Origin: Siphlonurus alternatus
Taxonomy: Eukaryota; Arthropoda; Insecta; Ephemeroptera; Siphlonuridae
Length of the DNA stretch: 64,000 nucleotides
Reading direction: 5' to 3'
Assembly (NCBI GenBank): GCA_949825025.1
Contig: OX463781.1
Location: 45,520,317 to 45,584,316 of the forward strand
A program made the position numbers and the translations under genes. Of the stretch, positions 43,001 to 50,411 are shown piece by piece. The notes beneath the pieces were generated by a model that had not been told where the DNA came from, ran no database searches, and was given only the letters and a program-made list of their open reading frames with translations. Position 1 is the first letter of the stretch; every line of letters starts with the position of its first letter.

Positions 43001-43860
43001 AACACACAAGCATACAAAAAGACGTTGCATGACTATGACGTCACATCACCTTTCTCCTCGATTTTGATGGTGTTATAAGAGGGGTTTTCAAAATTTGAAA
43101 AAAATTGGAAATACATAACTCAAGGTCGTGTATTCAAATTATATAATAAACAATTTGTTGAAGGTTCTCAATTGTATAGTCTCCGAAACAGATACTGAGC
43201 TGCCATTTTTTATTTCAAATAACACAGATTCCTCAAACAATTTATTGTTTTGAAGTATTATTACTACAATTACTATTACTATAATAGTAATAAATTACCA
43301 AGAAATCAAATCATACACAACAAAATTTCATGTAAATTAATTTTCTCTTCGTAAAGTAAAATATACGGGTTTTTCGGACTGAATTTTAGATGTATACTGG
43401 CAAATTTCAAAAGATCAAAGCATTCTTTGTCCTGCTTACCGGTTCTTAAACTTTTAAAAGCAATGACCAGGCCAATTTTCTGAAGACTGTCAAACAAAAA
43501 CGATGGCTTTGAACCTTCTGTATCTGTTCAAGTAAAAAAAAAAATGCTGCTCCCTCTTTGAGGTAAATTCATATCTCGCTTTCCACCCAGTGCAGTGATG
43601 CGCTTGTGTGTGATTCTCCAGACTTTGGACATTACTCTGGTCGGTAAAAACTTGGAGGATAAAAACTGAGTTTTTGCACAGTTCCTCACCTCAGCAATAG
43701 CCGGGACCTCTAACCCCGCCTCAAACTCACAGGGTACAAAAAAGTGGACTCACCTGGCCTCACGGATGGCCTCGATCCACGTCTTGCAGTCGGTTTCCGA
43801 GCCGGCCCGCAGCTCGTACTGCCGCTGATTCTCGCGCCGGTAAGAGATGGCGAAACAGTG
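9784..43860 (-). CDS. RASGRF: RasGRF-type Ras/Rac guanine nucleotide exchange factor, 5' partial (25 exons)
   Basis: The joined exons give 1404 codons and a TAA stop, with every splice phase consistent. Counting residues from the first visible codon: end of an N-terminal PH domain (1-36), a coiled coil (40-95), an IQ motif ([14 protein letters not shown] at 119-132), a DH domain (about 153-345), a second PH domain (about 365-571), a REM/RasGEFN domain (from 622), a Ser/Pro-rich linker (690-1055) and a Cdc25 RasGEF domain (about 1060-1335). This order is diagnostic of RasGRF1/2. In the family the Cdc25 domain loads Ras with GTP, DH-PH2 acts on Rac, and Ca2+/calmodulin binds the IQ motif, at the plasma membrane and mainly in neurons. 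Mammalian proteins have about 1240-1270 residues; this one is longer because of insertions in PH2 and the linker. The start and first half of PH1 are missing. I cannot tell whether it is orthologous to vertebrate 1 or 2. Confidence 0.95.
10009..10383 (-). other. RasGRF intron 24
   Basis: 375-bp AT-rich intron with nothing recognised. Confidence 0.8.
10384..10581 (-). CDS. RASGRF: RasGRF exon 24: Cdc25 catalytic core
   Basis: 66 codons from [20 protein letters not shown] through [20 protein letters not shown] and [19 protein letters not shown]. The [16 protein letters not shown] block is the signature of the Ras-binding helical hairpin region of Cdc25 domains. Donor ATG/GTGAGC. Confidence 0.97.
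10582..11400 (-). other. RasGRF intron 23
   Basis: 819 bp, AT-rich. One CRE palindrome TGACGTCA lies at 10658-10665, beside a CACGTGA E-box-like string. No other structure seen. Confidence 0.75.
11401..11598 (-). CDS. RASGRF: RasGRF exon 23: Cdc25 domain
   Basis: 66 codons from [20 protein letters not shown] through [20 protein letters not shown] to [11 protein letters not shown]. This is the highly conserved structurally conserved region of RasGEFs. Acceptor CGCCCAG, donor ACG/GTCAGT. Confidence 0.97.
11599..12330 (-). other. RasGRF intron 22 with a TA-flanked MITE
   Basis: 732 bp. AT-rich except for the GC-rich inverted-repeat element at 12040-12249. Confidence 0.8.
12040..12249. mobile_element. 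210-bp MITE with TA target duplication, CCAAT and CRE motifs
   Basis: The imperfect inverted ends share the core CTCTACATAAGGTT, and TA dinucleotides sit outside both ends (12038-12039 and 12250-12251), as in Tc1/mariner-type insertions. The interior is GC-rich with ACCAATCAG, TGATTGGTC, two TGACGTCACAGGCTCCA repeats and AAGATGGCGG. These are promoter-type motifs in name only; activity is untested. Confidence 0.7.
12331..12415 (-). CDS. RASGRF: RasGRF exon 22: Cdc25 domain
   Basis: One split-codon base, then [20 protein letters not shown] and LMTKRFNE. It corresponds to the EEFLGQGWMK segment of RasGRF proteins. Acceptor TTGCAG, donor GAG/GTTAGG. Confidence 0.95.
12545..12642 (-). CDS. RASGRF: RasGRF exon 21: Cdc25 domain start
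   Basis: [20 protein letters not shown] then [12 protein letters not shown] plus two bases. SALEIAEQ(L/M)T opens the Cdc25 domain in this family. Donor GA/GTAAGT, acceptor TTACAG. Confidence 0.95.
12643..13035 (-). other. RasGRF intron 20, mostly a MITE
   Basis: 393-bp intron of which 266 bp are the palindromic element at 12728-12993. Little more than the splice signals remains outside it. Confidence 0.85.
12728..12993. mobile_element. 266-bp palindromic MITE with TA ends
   Basis: GTACACTCTCAGAAATAGGT at the left end is matched by its exact reverse complement at the right end (to 12993). The arms continue with repeated TGTTTCA/TGAAACA units and a shared GCCCCCTTAGTTAAGA block. TA at both ends suggests a Tc1/mariner-type target. 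No coding. Confidence 0.85.
13036..13215 (-). CDS. RASGRF: RasGRF exon 20: helices preceding the Cdc25 core
   Basis: 60 codons from [20 protein letters not shown] through [20 protein letters not shown] to [11 protein letters not shown]. It matches the conserved LL(P/T)xExKAA region just upstream of the RasGRF catalytic core. Donor ATG/GTGAGC. Confidence 0.95.
13522..13771 (-). CDS. RASGRF: RasGRF exon 19: linker end and [13 protein letters not shown] block
   Basis: One base plus 83 codons: [20 protein letters not shown], a Pro/Gly/Arg-rich stretch, then [20 protein letters not shown] and WVSKHAQ. The AFAIAT and [13 protein letters not shown] blocks are RasGRF hallmarks. Donor CAG/GTATAC. Confidence 0.95.
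14802..14915. mobile_element. 114-bp TA-flanked MITE (family also at 50412)
   Basis: CAGTCGTTGCCTCGGAGATT opens the left end and its imperfect reverse complement ends at 14915; TA flanks both sides. It shares the TTTTCC(A/T)(C/T)TTGCAGCC block with 50412-50543. AT-rich inverted arms extend further out (about 14749-14960), so it may itself sit in a larger element. Confidence 0.7.
15280..15417. mobile_element. Possible old inverted-repeat element
   Basis: GGTGGAGTTAGATGGAC near 15280 has an imperfect reverse complement GTCCATATAATTCCACC ending near 15416. Only the ends pair. Low confidence. Confidence 0.3.
16663..16805 (-). CDS. RASGRF: RasGRF exon 18: linker, KAGVVITS block
   Basis: 47 codons plus two bases: [47 protein letters not shown]. 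It resembles the (N)GVVMTS segment before AFAIAT in mammalian RasGRF. The acceptor TGTTGCAG lies inside a 76-bp tandem duplication. Donor CAG/GTGAGG. Confidence 0.9.
16808..16959. repeat. 76-bp tandem duplication next to exon 18 acceptor
   Basis: GCAACACCGTCCTTTCCACG at 16808 recurs at 16884 and the two copies are almost identical throughout. The unit starts within the exon 18 acceptor, so the polypyrimidine-tract side of the splice site is doubled. Confidence 0.9.
16997..17150. mobile_element. 154-bp hairpin repeat (GTTAAACGTGGTTAAGC family)
   Basis: GATTCACGAAGC at the left and GCTTCGTGAATC at the right end pair, and the arms continue through GCCAGGTTTCTAACCA and TTAGCTTAACCACGTTTAAC. A half copy lies at 61430-61525. 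Confidence 0.8.
17327..17464 (-). CDS. RASGRF: RasGRF exon 17: linker
   Basis: 46 codons: [46 protein letters not shown]. Frame and phase fit both neighbours and GC content is exon-like, but I recognise no family motif; it is fast-evolving linker. Acceptor TGCGCAG, donor CAG/GTGAGT. Confidence 0.8.
17784..17986 (-). CDS. RASGRF: RasGRF exon 16: proline-rich linker
   Basis: Two bases plus 67 codons: [20 protein letters not shown], a Ser/Glu stretch, then [20 protein letters not shown] ending PPPPAR. The Pro-rich end could bind SH3 or WW domains (inference). Acceptor TTGCTAG, donor AGG/GTGAGC. Confidence 0.85.
17987..18834 (-). other. RasGRF intron 15, nothing recognised
   Basis: 848 bp, AT-rich, with no repeat or exon seen. 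Confidence 0.75.
18835..19056 (-). CDS. RASGRF: RasGRF exon 15: linker
   Basis: Encodes [60 protein letters not shown] and [14 protein letters not shown]. The acceptor GGAGCAG was chosen because it alone joins in frame to exon 14. SPGTP and VKxEP-like strings suggest phosphorylation or SUMO sites, which is inference only. Donor CAG/GTAACT. Confidence 0.85.
19057..19619 (-). other. RasGRF intron 14
   Basis: 563 bp. The first 130 bases are less AT-rich than usual but carry no in-frame extension I trust. Nothing else seen. Confidence 0.7.
19620..19712 (-). CDS. RASGRF: RasGRF exon 14: linker
   Basis: Encodes [20 protein letters not shown] and [10 protein letters not shown], with split codons at both ends that match the neighbours. 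Donor AAAT/GTAAGC, acceptor TTTCAG. No known motif. Confidence 0.82.
19826..19941 (-). CDS. RASGRF: RasGRF exon 13: linker after REM
   Basis: Encodes [20 protein letters not shown] and [27 protein letters not shown] and RRTSGAS are basophilic kinase-type sites (RRxS/T); mammalian RasGRF1 is known to be regulated by phosphorylation in other parts, so a role here is inference. Donor CAG/GTACTT. Confidence 0.85.
19942..20589 (-). other. RasGRF intron 12, half MITE
   Basis: 648 bp; 20171-20497 is a palindromic MITE, the rest AT-rich without features. Confidence 0.8.
20171..20497. mobile_element. 327-bp palindromic MITE, subfamily A
   Basis: GGACAACATACATG at the left and CATGTATGTTGTCC at the right end are exact inverse copies; inside, TATTGCAGAAATGAATAGAG and AATTTTTTCAGATTTTTT pair with the right arm. 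The interior GGCCACGCCCCCTGGAGGCG recurs, inverted, in the copy at 52631-52960. Confidence 0.85.
20590..20792 (-). CDS. RASGRF: RasGRF exon 12: REM (RasGEFN) domain
   Basis: [40 protein letters not shown] and [20 protein letters not shown] then DAF plus two bases. [27 protein letters not shown] is the RasGRF REM signature; in the family REM stabilises the Cdc25 domain. The downstream part of REM is shorter than in mammals. The frame stays open 29 codons upstream to an ATG at 20879 (see findings). Confidence 0.97.
20793..21168 (-). other. RasGRF intron 11
   Basis: 376 bp. It contains a long A run on the plus strand (about 20883-20900; a T run in gene orientation) and an open frame with MGCSCS start continuous with exon 12. 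Confidence 0.75.
21169..21318 (-). CDS. RASGRF: RasGRF exon 11: between PH2 and REM
   Basis: 50 codons: [50 protein letters not shown]. It aligns with the CVDN, VTVPQMI and [15 protein letters not shown] strings of mammalian RasGRF. Acceptor GTTGCAG, donor AAG/GTACGT. Confidence 0.95.
21319..21961 (-). other. RasGRF intron 10, nothing recognised
   Basis: 643 bp, AT-rich, no repeat or exon seen. Confidence 0.75.
21962..22272 (-). CDS. RASGRF: RasGRF exon 10: PH2 C-terminal half with Ser/Gly insertion
   Basis: Two bases and 103 codons. [20 protein letters not shown] opens a Ser/Gly/Ala-rich stretch, then [13 protein letters not shown], a second Gly-rich loop, and [22 protein letters not shown], the final strand and helix of a PH domain with its invariant Trp. 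Mammalian PH2 lacks these insertions. The acceptor GGCGGCAG has almost no pyrimidine tract but is the only phase-compatible one I found. Confidence 0.85.
22273..22949 (-). other. RasGRF intron 9
   Basis: 677 bp. The 22273-22430 stretch is GC-richer than typical intron but has in-frame stops. Nothing else recognised. Confidence 0.7.
22950..23113 (-). CDS. RASGRF: RasGRF exon 9: PH2 middle
   Basis: [36 protein letters not shown], then an extra [24 protein letters not shown] and the acidic loop match the GGKLHLTKNG/LLEEPE part of mammalian PH2. The donor CAG/GTCTCT is weak but joins in frame. Confidence 0.88.
23196..23322 (-). CDS. RASGRF: RasGRF exon 8: PH2 N-terminal strands
   Basis: Reads [41 protein letters not shown] plus split Arg. 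It aligns with SLIQVP and ERQCFLFSKHLIICTR of mammalian RasGRF. It is AT-richer than its neighbours and easy to miss. Acceptor TTCGCAG, donor CAG/GTAAAT. Confidence 0.92.
25202..25512. mobile_element. 311-bp palindromic MITE, subfamily B
   Basis: GAGTATCAACCTCA and its near complement end the unit. Arms pair through TTATTGCAGAAATGGATA, GGTAGCATAACTTT-like and TTCAATAATTTTT blocks. The core carries two TGACGTCA octamers (25327-25334, 25378-25385) on either side of a GC-rich loop. The closest relative is 34851-35168. Confidence 0.85.
26940..27088. mobile_element. 149-bp inverted-repeat element
   Basis: GGTCTGTTGGTAAACTCTG (26940-26958) is answered by CAGAGTTTACGAACAGACC (27070-27088), one mismatch. 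It carries TGACGTCA at 27022-27029 and ends 45 bp from exon 7's donor. Confidence 0.7.
27133..27235 (-). CDS. RASGRF: RasGRF exon 7: end of DH, DH-PH junction
   Basis: [34 protein letters not shown] plus one base. VSETENIRKNLAIERMI is strictly RasGRF-like. Acceptor GTCCTAG, donor GG/GTGAGT. Confidence 0.97.
27236..29183 (-). other. RasGRF intron 6
   Basis: 1.95 kb, AT-rich. A decayed subfamily B MITE lies at about 28815-29100. Nothing else recognised. Confidence 0.75.
28815..29100. mobile_element. Decayed copy of the subfamily B MITE
   Basis: AAATGGATAGAGCATACAAA, ATTGAATCCGGGAAGTATTT and a right half ending TCGGTACTCCAT follow the order of 34851-35168 with many substitutions. Its central loop is different and lacks the TGACGTCA pair. 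Confidence 0.6.
29184..29309 (-). CDS. RASGRF: RasGRF exon 6: DH domain
   Basis: 42 codons: [57 protein letters not shown] is the conserved DH helix contacting the GTPase. Acceptor TGTGCAG, donor GAG/GTGAGT. The first bases and the acceptor are partly copied 105 bp upstream (29394-29448). Confidence 0.97.
29310..32099 (-). other. RasGRF intron 5
   Basis: 2.8 kb. It has the decayed exon/acceptor copy (29394-29448), a short AT run near 30333-30350, and a GC-richer, low-repeat patch at about 30535-30860 with no recognised coding. The rest is AT-rich. Confidence 0.75.
29394..29448 (-). pseudogene. Decayed partial copy of exon 6 start and acceptor
   Basis: It matches 29289-29343 at an offset of 105 bp with about ten to twelve differences. 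On the minus strand it reads an intact-looking acceptor GTGTACAG followed by VPRYIFTF, then runs to a TGA before the real exon. It is too short to be a working exon. Confidence 0.75.
32100..32293 (-). CDS. RASGRF: RasGRF exon 5: DH domain
   Basis: [64 protein letters not shown]. This is the classic RasGRF DH middle with LETFLTYPM. Acceptor TTTCCAG, donor CAG/GTTAGT. Confidence 0.97.
32294..34388 (-). other. RasGRF intron 4
   Basis: 2.1 kb, AT-rich, with a C run and CCTT repeats near 33885-33905 inside a GC-richer patch (about 33780-33960). A TGACGTCA lies at 34366-34373, 16 bp from exon 4. No coding seen. Confidence 0.75.
34389..34618 (-). CDS. RASGRF: RasGRF exon 4: DH domain start
   Basis: [76 protein letters not shown]. 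It includes DH conserved region 1 ([11 protein letters not shown]) and the [13 protein letters not shown] helix. Acceptor TGTTCCAG, donor TAG/GTATGT. Confidence 0.97.
34619..36515 (-). other. RasGRF intron 3
   Basis: 1.9 kb, AT-rich, containing the intact subfamily B MITE at 34851-35168. Otherwise nothing recognised. Confidence 0.75.
34851..35168. mobile_element. 318-bp palindromic MITE, subfamily B (best copy)
   Basis: TAGAGTATTGACC and GGTCAATACTCTA are perfect inverted ends. Arms pair nearly throughout, including GATTTTTTTCAGATTTTTTA and GAGCCCGGGAA. Two TGACGTCA octamers (34980-34987, 35031-35038) face each other across a GC-rich loop with GGCGGCAAG. Confidence 0.88.
36516..36718 (-). 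CDS. RASGRF: RasGRF exon 3: IQ motif
   Basis: [67 protein letters not shown] plus two bases. [14 protein letters not shown] fits the IQxxxRGxxxR calmodulin-binding pattern with V for I, and [11 protein letters not shown] is RasGRF-specific. Acceptor TTTTCAG, donor CAG/GTCAGT. Confidence 0.97.
37427..38070. mobile_element. Outer inverted-repeat element, split by an inserted MITE
   Basis: The left end (G15, then CTTTTAAGAATCACTTTAG) and the right end (CTTTAGTGCTTTTGAATGCC, CCCC) are diverged inverse copies. GAATCAAGTA on the left and TACTTGATTTAACTC on the right pair too, and CTAAAAATATGGTGCTAAAC pairs with GTTTAGCACTATATTTAG. The pairing resumes only after skipping 37487-37853. Confidence 0.7.
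37487..37851. mobile_element. Inserted 365-bp Tc1/mariner-type MITE
   Basis: CAGTCTTTCAAACGTTAGAA at the left and TTCTAACGTTTGAAAGACTG at the right end are exact inverse copies, flanked by TA on each side (37485-37486, 37852-37853). CAGT ends and TA targets are typical of Tc1/mariner-related elements. No transposase coding inside. Confidence 0.85.
40033..40117. repeat. 85-bp hairpin beside exon 2 donor
   Basis: ATTTAACTTGGTTTTCATCG at 40033 and GACGAAAACCAAGTTAAAT ending at 40117 are inverse copies with one mismatch over the pairing core. It lies 27 bp from the exon. Confidence 0.65.
40145..40292 (-). CDS. RASGRF: RasGRF exon 2: coiled coil
   Basis: [63 protein letters not shown] matches [15 protein letters not shown] of mammals. 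In the family this coiled coil cooperates with PH1 and IQ in membrane targeting. Acceptor TTCCAG; the donor GAG/GTGACGTCATG contains a CRE octamer. Confidence 0.96.
40329..40674. mobile_element. 346-bp imperfect foldback with TGACGTCA pair
   Basis: TTAAAGGCATACAGGCCTCA at the left is matched by TGAGGCCTGTATCCCTTTAA at the right. ATCAACATTCG, GTGCGAAGTCGC and CTAATCGGTGCCAGCTG also pair across the centre. TGACGTCA lies at 40471-40478 and 40491-40498 within a 20-bp repeat (AGTCCTTGATGACGTCA); the opposite arm has lost it. Confidence 0.75.
42476..42542. repeat. Two adjacent small hairpins
   Basis: AGTTTAATGATTTTT pairs with AAAAATCATTAAACT, and CTTTCAAGCTTTTCA pairs with TGAAAAGCTTGAAAG directly after it. 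No function assigned. Confidence 0.6.
43754..43860 (-). CDS. RASGRF: RasGRF first visible exon: PH1 C-terminal half
   Basis: [35 protein letters not shown] plus two bases: the last strands and helix of a PH domain with its conserved Trp, matching YELR, DCxxW and AIxxAS in mammals. It starts in phase 0 after TTACAG, so at least one more coding exon must lie upstream on this strand. Donor CAG/GTGAGT. Confidence 0.95.
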
Positions 43861-44394
43861 CTGTAACAGAACACGTTTGTACGATTTAATACAACATAGA
43901 GATTTCACAGCAAAAATGTAAAACAAATCAACGTATTAATTCATTATTAATCTCTAGAACTAATGTTATACTTAAATATAATTATTTTATAATTAATTAC
44001 AAAATTATTAGTATGTAAAGAATATATTATACATGAAAATACATGCAAAAACACAGCATAATTTTCAAAATAAATTTTGAGACCAAAATTCTCACCAAAA
44101 CTATACGTTTTATATTAATATTATATCTATTACTATTTAATATTTAATGATGCAATTAATTTGTGCAATGTTACATGAAATATATAAAATTTGCAAATGC
44201 TTGCTTTAACCGAAGTTATATAGTGATAAAATTGGTTGAAAGTCTCTGAATGGAGCCCAAATAAATGAAATTTTTATATTCTTCAACGTACGTGGTTAGG
44301 TTGCAAAGAAAGTTATTGCGAATAATTTAAAGAAATTTGGTAACCCCGTTTCATTATTTAAATATTTGCACGTAGTCACACCAAGTATGTAAGT

Positions 44395-44753
<359 letters not shown>

Positions 44754-45330
44754 TTTATTTGCAGAAAAACCTGGAAGCAATTTTTCATTTTCATATAGCA
44801 AAATTCAGTTCACATTTAATATTTTTTGACATGTTGGTCTCTCAATCTATAATTCAATTTCACGAAAGATATAATATTTAAGTTTGTTTTTAAGTTTTTT
44901 TTATAATTTATTTATAAAGAGAGCGAAGTTAGAGGGCAGCCTATTTACAATGTGCCATTCAATTAACTTCTTTTAAATTAGAAACACGTTTTAACACTTA
45001 AAACAAAATTAAAACATATTATATTATTCTAGTGTTGTAATTTTATTTATAGAATTTGAAAAAAAACGAAAAATATAATTATAAGTTTATTTTATTGTTA
45101 CGTTTCATTTATGATTTTTATGAATAAAAAATAATATAAAAAATTAAATTCATTGTAAAATTTGCTTAATGGATGGTTTTCAATCCTTTTTTAATTAATA
45201 ATTATATATATAAAAAAAATATTTGTATACTAAAAGTATGTTGTATGATTTGCAATTTTTTATTCAAATATTCCAATTTGCTAGAGTGATCGTGTCGCGT
45301 TAGTATGCGGAGAGGGGGAGAAGGTTGAAC

Positions 45331-45486
45331 ATGGCGGCGGCGCGCATCCAGAGGGCGTGGGAACCGTGGCAAGGCGACAACGGCTTGCACGGAGAAACGA
45401 AATGTCACCGATCAGAGTCAATCAATCAAAGAAAAAATATGATATTTATAAAACGGATGAAATATTTCGACTCTAAAATGAAATAG
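45331..45486 (+). CDS. Short open frame, 51 codons, doubtful
   Basis: ATG at 45331 in a good context (GAACATGG) opens MAAARIQRAWEPWQGDNGLH, then GETKCHRSESINQRKN and an AT-rich end with TAG at 45484. Only the first 30 codons are GC-rich. ARIQRAW superficially resembles an IQ core. I recognise no family; it could be a chance frame or a gene fragment. Confidence 0.15.
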   Translation: MAAARIQRAWEPWQGDNGLHGETKCHRSESINQRKNMIFIKRMKYFDSKMK

Positions 45487-48400
45487 TTCATTTGAGCTTC
45501 CTTATGAAAATATTAAAGTATAGTGGAAAGGAATTCTAGCAATGTGCAGAAAGTTACTGAAGAAAATGGAATTTCTGCAATTTGTTCTCGTTAAGTTCAT
45601 GGCTGTTTTCTCTCAATTTCTCTTCACTCTGTAGACAGAGAATTTTCAAAGTACTTAAAAATAATCAGAGCTAAAATTATAAAATAGGTTTTTTAATTTA
45701 GCAAAACGAATGCAAGCATTGCATGCATGTATATATAAATTAAATATACAATTACAATAAAAAAATTCGCACTTGAGATTTTAAAATATCCACTTGGTAT
45801 TTAATTTTTACTATAATACGAATTGAAACATACTATCTCAACTTTTAATGCAATTTTTAGTATAATTAAATAAATATGTGAAATCAATAATACTTCTTTT
45901 TTAAGTACATTTTAAATACACTCTCCTTTAAATTTATTAACATCTCTAATTTTTTTTACTGTAAATTAAATAGTTTTGAACCCACTAACCATAATTGATT
46001 TCTGATAGAATGTTCTGACTTCCATGCATAATAAAATTCATCTGCTGCTCTGGTGTTATACTTATGAACGTCATTTTTTTTAATTTTATGTTACTGCACA
46101 AATACTGTGAGATTTTTTTTTATTCATAAATTTACATACTAAAACCAACGTAAGGCTAACCTTTATTGAAAATAAGGCGACCCATTTAAAAAAATATATA
46201 TTGTTTCATATTATATAAAATTTGACAATATATTTACAATTAATATAATCATCATGAAACATAATATTTCATTATTATATATTACTCAACATTAGATAAA
46301 ATTCTACACTCCTGCATCATTAAAATAATTACTGTTGCTCTTTTTATTACCATTTACTAATGAAATTCTCCTATTTCTCGTTGGTCACATTCTGATGTTG
46401 TAATATCCTGCCACTGTATACGTTTATGTGTCATTCAAAGCAAAAAGGCTGATTGGACTGCCATTACAGGGTGCCTCCCCCCACTCCTCTATCCGATCAA
46501 CAGAGTTGTAACAAAACAAAAGAAAATTAATTGACGTTCCTATCAGAGTTAACAACTTTCCACACAGGGTTAGTATAATATTGGCTGTGTTGAATAAACC
46601 ATACATTTTTTTATAATTGTTATTAATTACACTGACTATAATATATAAATTATATGGCAACTCAGAACAGAATGTGTGTTAAAATGCCTGATTTGATGAA
46701 GCACTCTCAAAAAACTAAAAACAAATGCAGATTGTTTTTTTTTTTTATAAAATTACCTTCAAATATTATTTTTAGTCCGTAGACAAGATGTTATCTCTAT
46801 CAAGATGATGTTTTATTAATTACTTCCAATGTGAACTTGGCCGAGTCCTCGTTTTTCTTTCGAATGCTTATCTAAACTTTTATGATACGCACCGATGACG
46901 GACAAAGCACATTGAAATTAATTACCTTATAATATTCAACACTCGTAGAATGCATGACACCTCTCACAAACAGAAACAGGCTGAAATAGCTGATTAGATT
47001 TATACCACATTTGATTACATTTTATTGCATTATAAATACACGGCATATTTAAGTTAAACTTGTATCAATTATAATGTACTGTACTTGTTTGTCATGAATA
47101 TTTAGCGTTTAAAATGTAATGCATATTAATGTTTAAAATCATAAATCGCATGTTGGCACAAATTTAACAAAAATCGAGGTGATCAAAACCAAATTATAAC
47201 AACAAATTGAAAGTAATCAATATCAATCTTTCAGAAAATAAAATGCTAAATAATAACTTATGGAAAGCTGATACCAACAAATTTATTTCAATGTATTTAA
47301 CAGCATATTCAATTTAAAATCAAGGAAATGAAACACATTTCTAAGACTGACTTTACCAAAATGAGAGGCGTAATAAAATTATAAGGGAAGTTTGATTTAA
47401 TATTAAATAAATTTATAAGTTATTTATCATTTTGCTAAATAAAAATACTATTTATTTATTTTTTATTTATATAGCTTCTCAACAAATTACTTTTAAAAAT
47501 ATAAACAAATTTGACAATGGCATGTATGTAACAAGTTGGGAGAGGGACTCAAAGAAATTTAACACCAATATTTGTGTCACCGTAGACGGTGGGACAAGAT
47601 TTTCTTATTTTGATCATTTCCTCACACCCACGAATAAAAAATTTTCTCGATCATAGCGACGTTTTAATATACTCACACACACTTTAATATAAATAGCAGC
47701 GTCACAGCTTTTTCAAAGCGCTCGCAGGTAACGGAAGCATTCTCGGAACCAGGAAAGTGGCGTTGTTAAAAGCCCCAGAACAATCTCGTATTACCCAAGC
47801 GCTTTCTGCTGAGATCACTTTGGTCGTTATCTCGCTCCACTTGAAGGACAAACCTCCCCGCACTATCCCTCAGGGCAATTATTGTTGTACCCATGGTTTT
47901 CATTATTAACTTAGCTATGATACTTTACTTAATATTTAAATGTACAGTAGATTAAAAAAGTAAACTATTACATTATTAAGAAATTTTAACGTAAAAATAA
48001 AATAAAATTTTTAATTATTTTAATTTTATTACGAAGCACTTTAAAAAAATGTATAAAACACATAACTTTAAAAAAAAATGGAATATTGTGAAAAGAGAGA
48101 GAGAGAGAACCTATAATATGTAAAAACTTTGTACAAGTATATTAAATGCGTAATGTCTGCAAGTCTAATTCAGTTTCAATGTTCATTTCAGTTCATGGGG
48201 TAAAAGTTATTGTATTGCAATAAAATTTTAGAATATACCACGTGGCTCTGAGAACTTTCTGTAAACTTTCTCTATACTTGCTACTGCCAACACAGTGAAT
48301 TATTTATAATGGCCCAGAAAAATACGCTCACAAATTCTTCCCGCAAAACAAGAATTGAATCACAAATCTCCGAGGAAGGAAAATTCTTCATTATTTTTTG

Positions 48401-50411
48401 CTCCACTCTATTTTTAACATTCAAATTATTACAGACTCATAAATTTAAAATAAACAAATGCAGTTTGTTATTTATAATATTTATTATTTAACAGTAACAA
48501 AAAATACGCTCTCCATAAAATAGCCGCAGCAATTTCCATAAATAAAATAAACAATATTGATTGAAGTTAACAAATTTTTTTTGTATGTTTTGTTGGCTAC
48601 ACTGTCTGACGTCACTGAGGTACCAGATATATACTTATGAGAACCCTAGGTCACGGGGTCATCCAAACTGCTACTGCGCTCTAACGCCGCCTGCTCAATT
48701 CTGCTCAATGTTTCATGTTAAAGCCACGCCCCCCTAGTCCTGGGTTCAAAATTACCATCAGGCAAAATCAAATTCCTCCCCCATATTTCCTAAGCAGGAG
48801 TATTCTCTGGTGGTGTCAATTAAGACTCGCTGTCAGCTCTGGTAATCTAATAAGACGTTCTCATGGGACCACAGCGGCGTCTAACGAGAATACCATGTTG
48901 ACGTGAAGAAATTTACTAACAGGACATAATTATTGACGTTTTCAGGACTCTTAGGATTGACTCATTGATGTACTACAAAAGACTAACGTCATTAATGTGT
49001 TGCTCAACAATGAAGATAAAGGGCTTTTATATTATACTCACAAAATCCTTCAAAAGAATGACATGTTGAAGCTTTTTATTTAAAAAAAAAATAAAAAAAA
49101 ATGGAAGTCTTAGAAGATTTTTCAATAAGTAATATTTTTTAAGTAATTTCTCTTTTGAGAATCTTTAAATTAGAGAAGCTGAAAAGGGGTCGGTAAACTC
49201 AAAATTTTAAATTTAATATTGGCAATATAGGACATTTTCTTACATCTTGTATTTTCTTTAATTTTAGCCTTATGAGCTCAGCCCCTCATGATTTTTTTTT
49301 TTATCTGTGCTCTCTTTTTTTATATAATTTGCAAAATTCTTTACAATATTTTTATGAATATTTTTAAGAATGAATATCAGCAGATTTATATCCCGGATTC
49401 GGCTCTTTGAATTCAACAAGACTTGCAGGGAATTTTGAACTCGCCATCAAAAAGTAGCATATTAAATTTTGAAGTGGATGTGACTTTCCAGTTTTATGCA
49501 AATTGAGGTAGAAGTTTAACATAAAGCCGAAAATGGAGCTGTTGTAAGAAAACTACTTTCTTGAATTTGATCAAACTATAAGCGTCTTTAGAAAATTCTG
49601 GAATTTTTTAAAATTTATTTCCTTCGATTCTTTCTTAGAGAAATATTCTAATGACTCCAAAGTGTCTGCAAAAGATAAATCGTTAAATTTAATTTTGTTT
49701 TCAAGGAAAACATTTTAATATATGCATGAACATATTACACGGTACAGTATTTTCATTGTAGACATAACAGACAAAAGAGAACTCCGTCATGTATAAAACA
49801 TGCTGTATATTATAACAATATAATTATTATAAATTTTATAAATTCAGCAAGTTTTTCCTTGGTAAAGCTAACGTTATTACCTTTTTTATTTTATATAAAA
49901 TTTACATTAATACTATGAAGTTTGCTATTCATCTAATTATAAGTAAACAGATGAGCAAAAAAATATGTTTATATATAAAAGAGTTGAAGTTATTTGGTTG
50001 GAAACGCTCTCTGGTTTTGTGCGAGCGATGCAGTTCGTGGCAGTAAGGTCGAGTGCTCTAAATCTCTTTTGCTACGAAGGTTCTTTATCCCTCGCTCATT
50101 CTCTCTTGACCCCCAACACAATAGAAGTGACGTACATTATCTTCTCATTGTATAGCAGCTCACCACATCTTTACAATCAGGGCTTGCTACGTTCTAGGAA
50201 ATTGGAAATTTCGTCTCTAGGTGCATGTTCTCCGTTATATCAATAGAAATGTTATCTACGTCGTTCAATCGAACTTTAAGAAACAATTATACTTTGTATT
50301 CAACACAGGAATATATAGGGAAAAAATATTTTATTTTTATCTGATACATTTTCTTCCTTTGATACTTTTTCAATAATAAAAAAGTTACTCGAGAATTTTG
50401 ATTATATGGTA

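Larger units (their letters stand above)
40293..43753 (-). other. RasGRF intron 1 of this window
   Basis: 3.5 kb. It contains a foldback with two CREs (40329-40674), a GC-rich CCG-containing patch (about 41950-42180, TGACGTCA at 42157-42164), paired small hairpins near 42476-42542 and another TGACGTCA at 43036-43043. No exon recognised. Confidence 0.75.
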
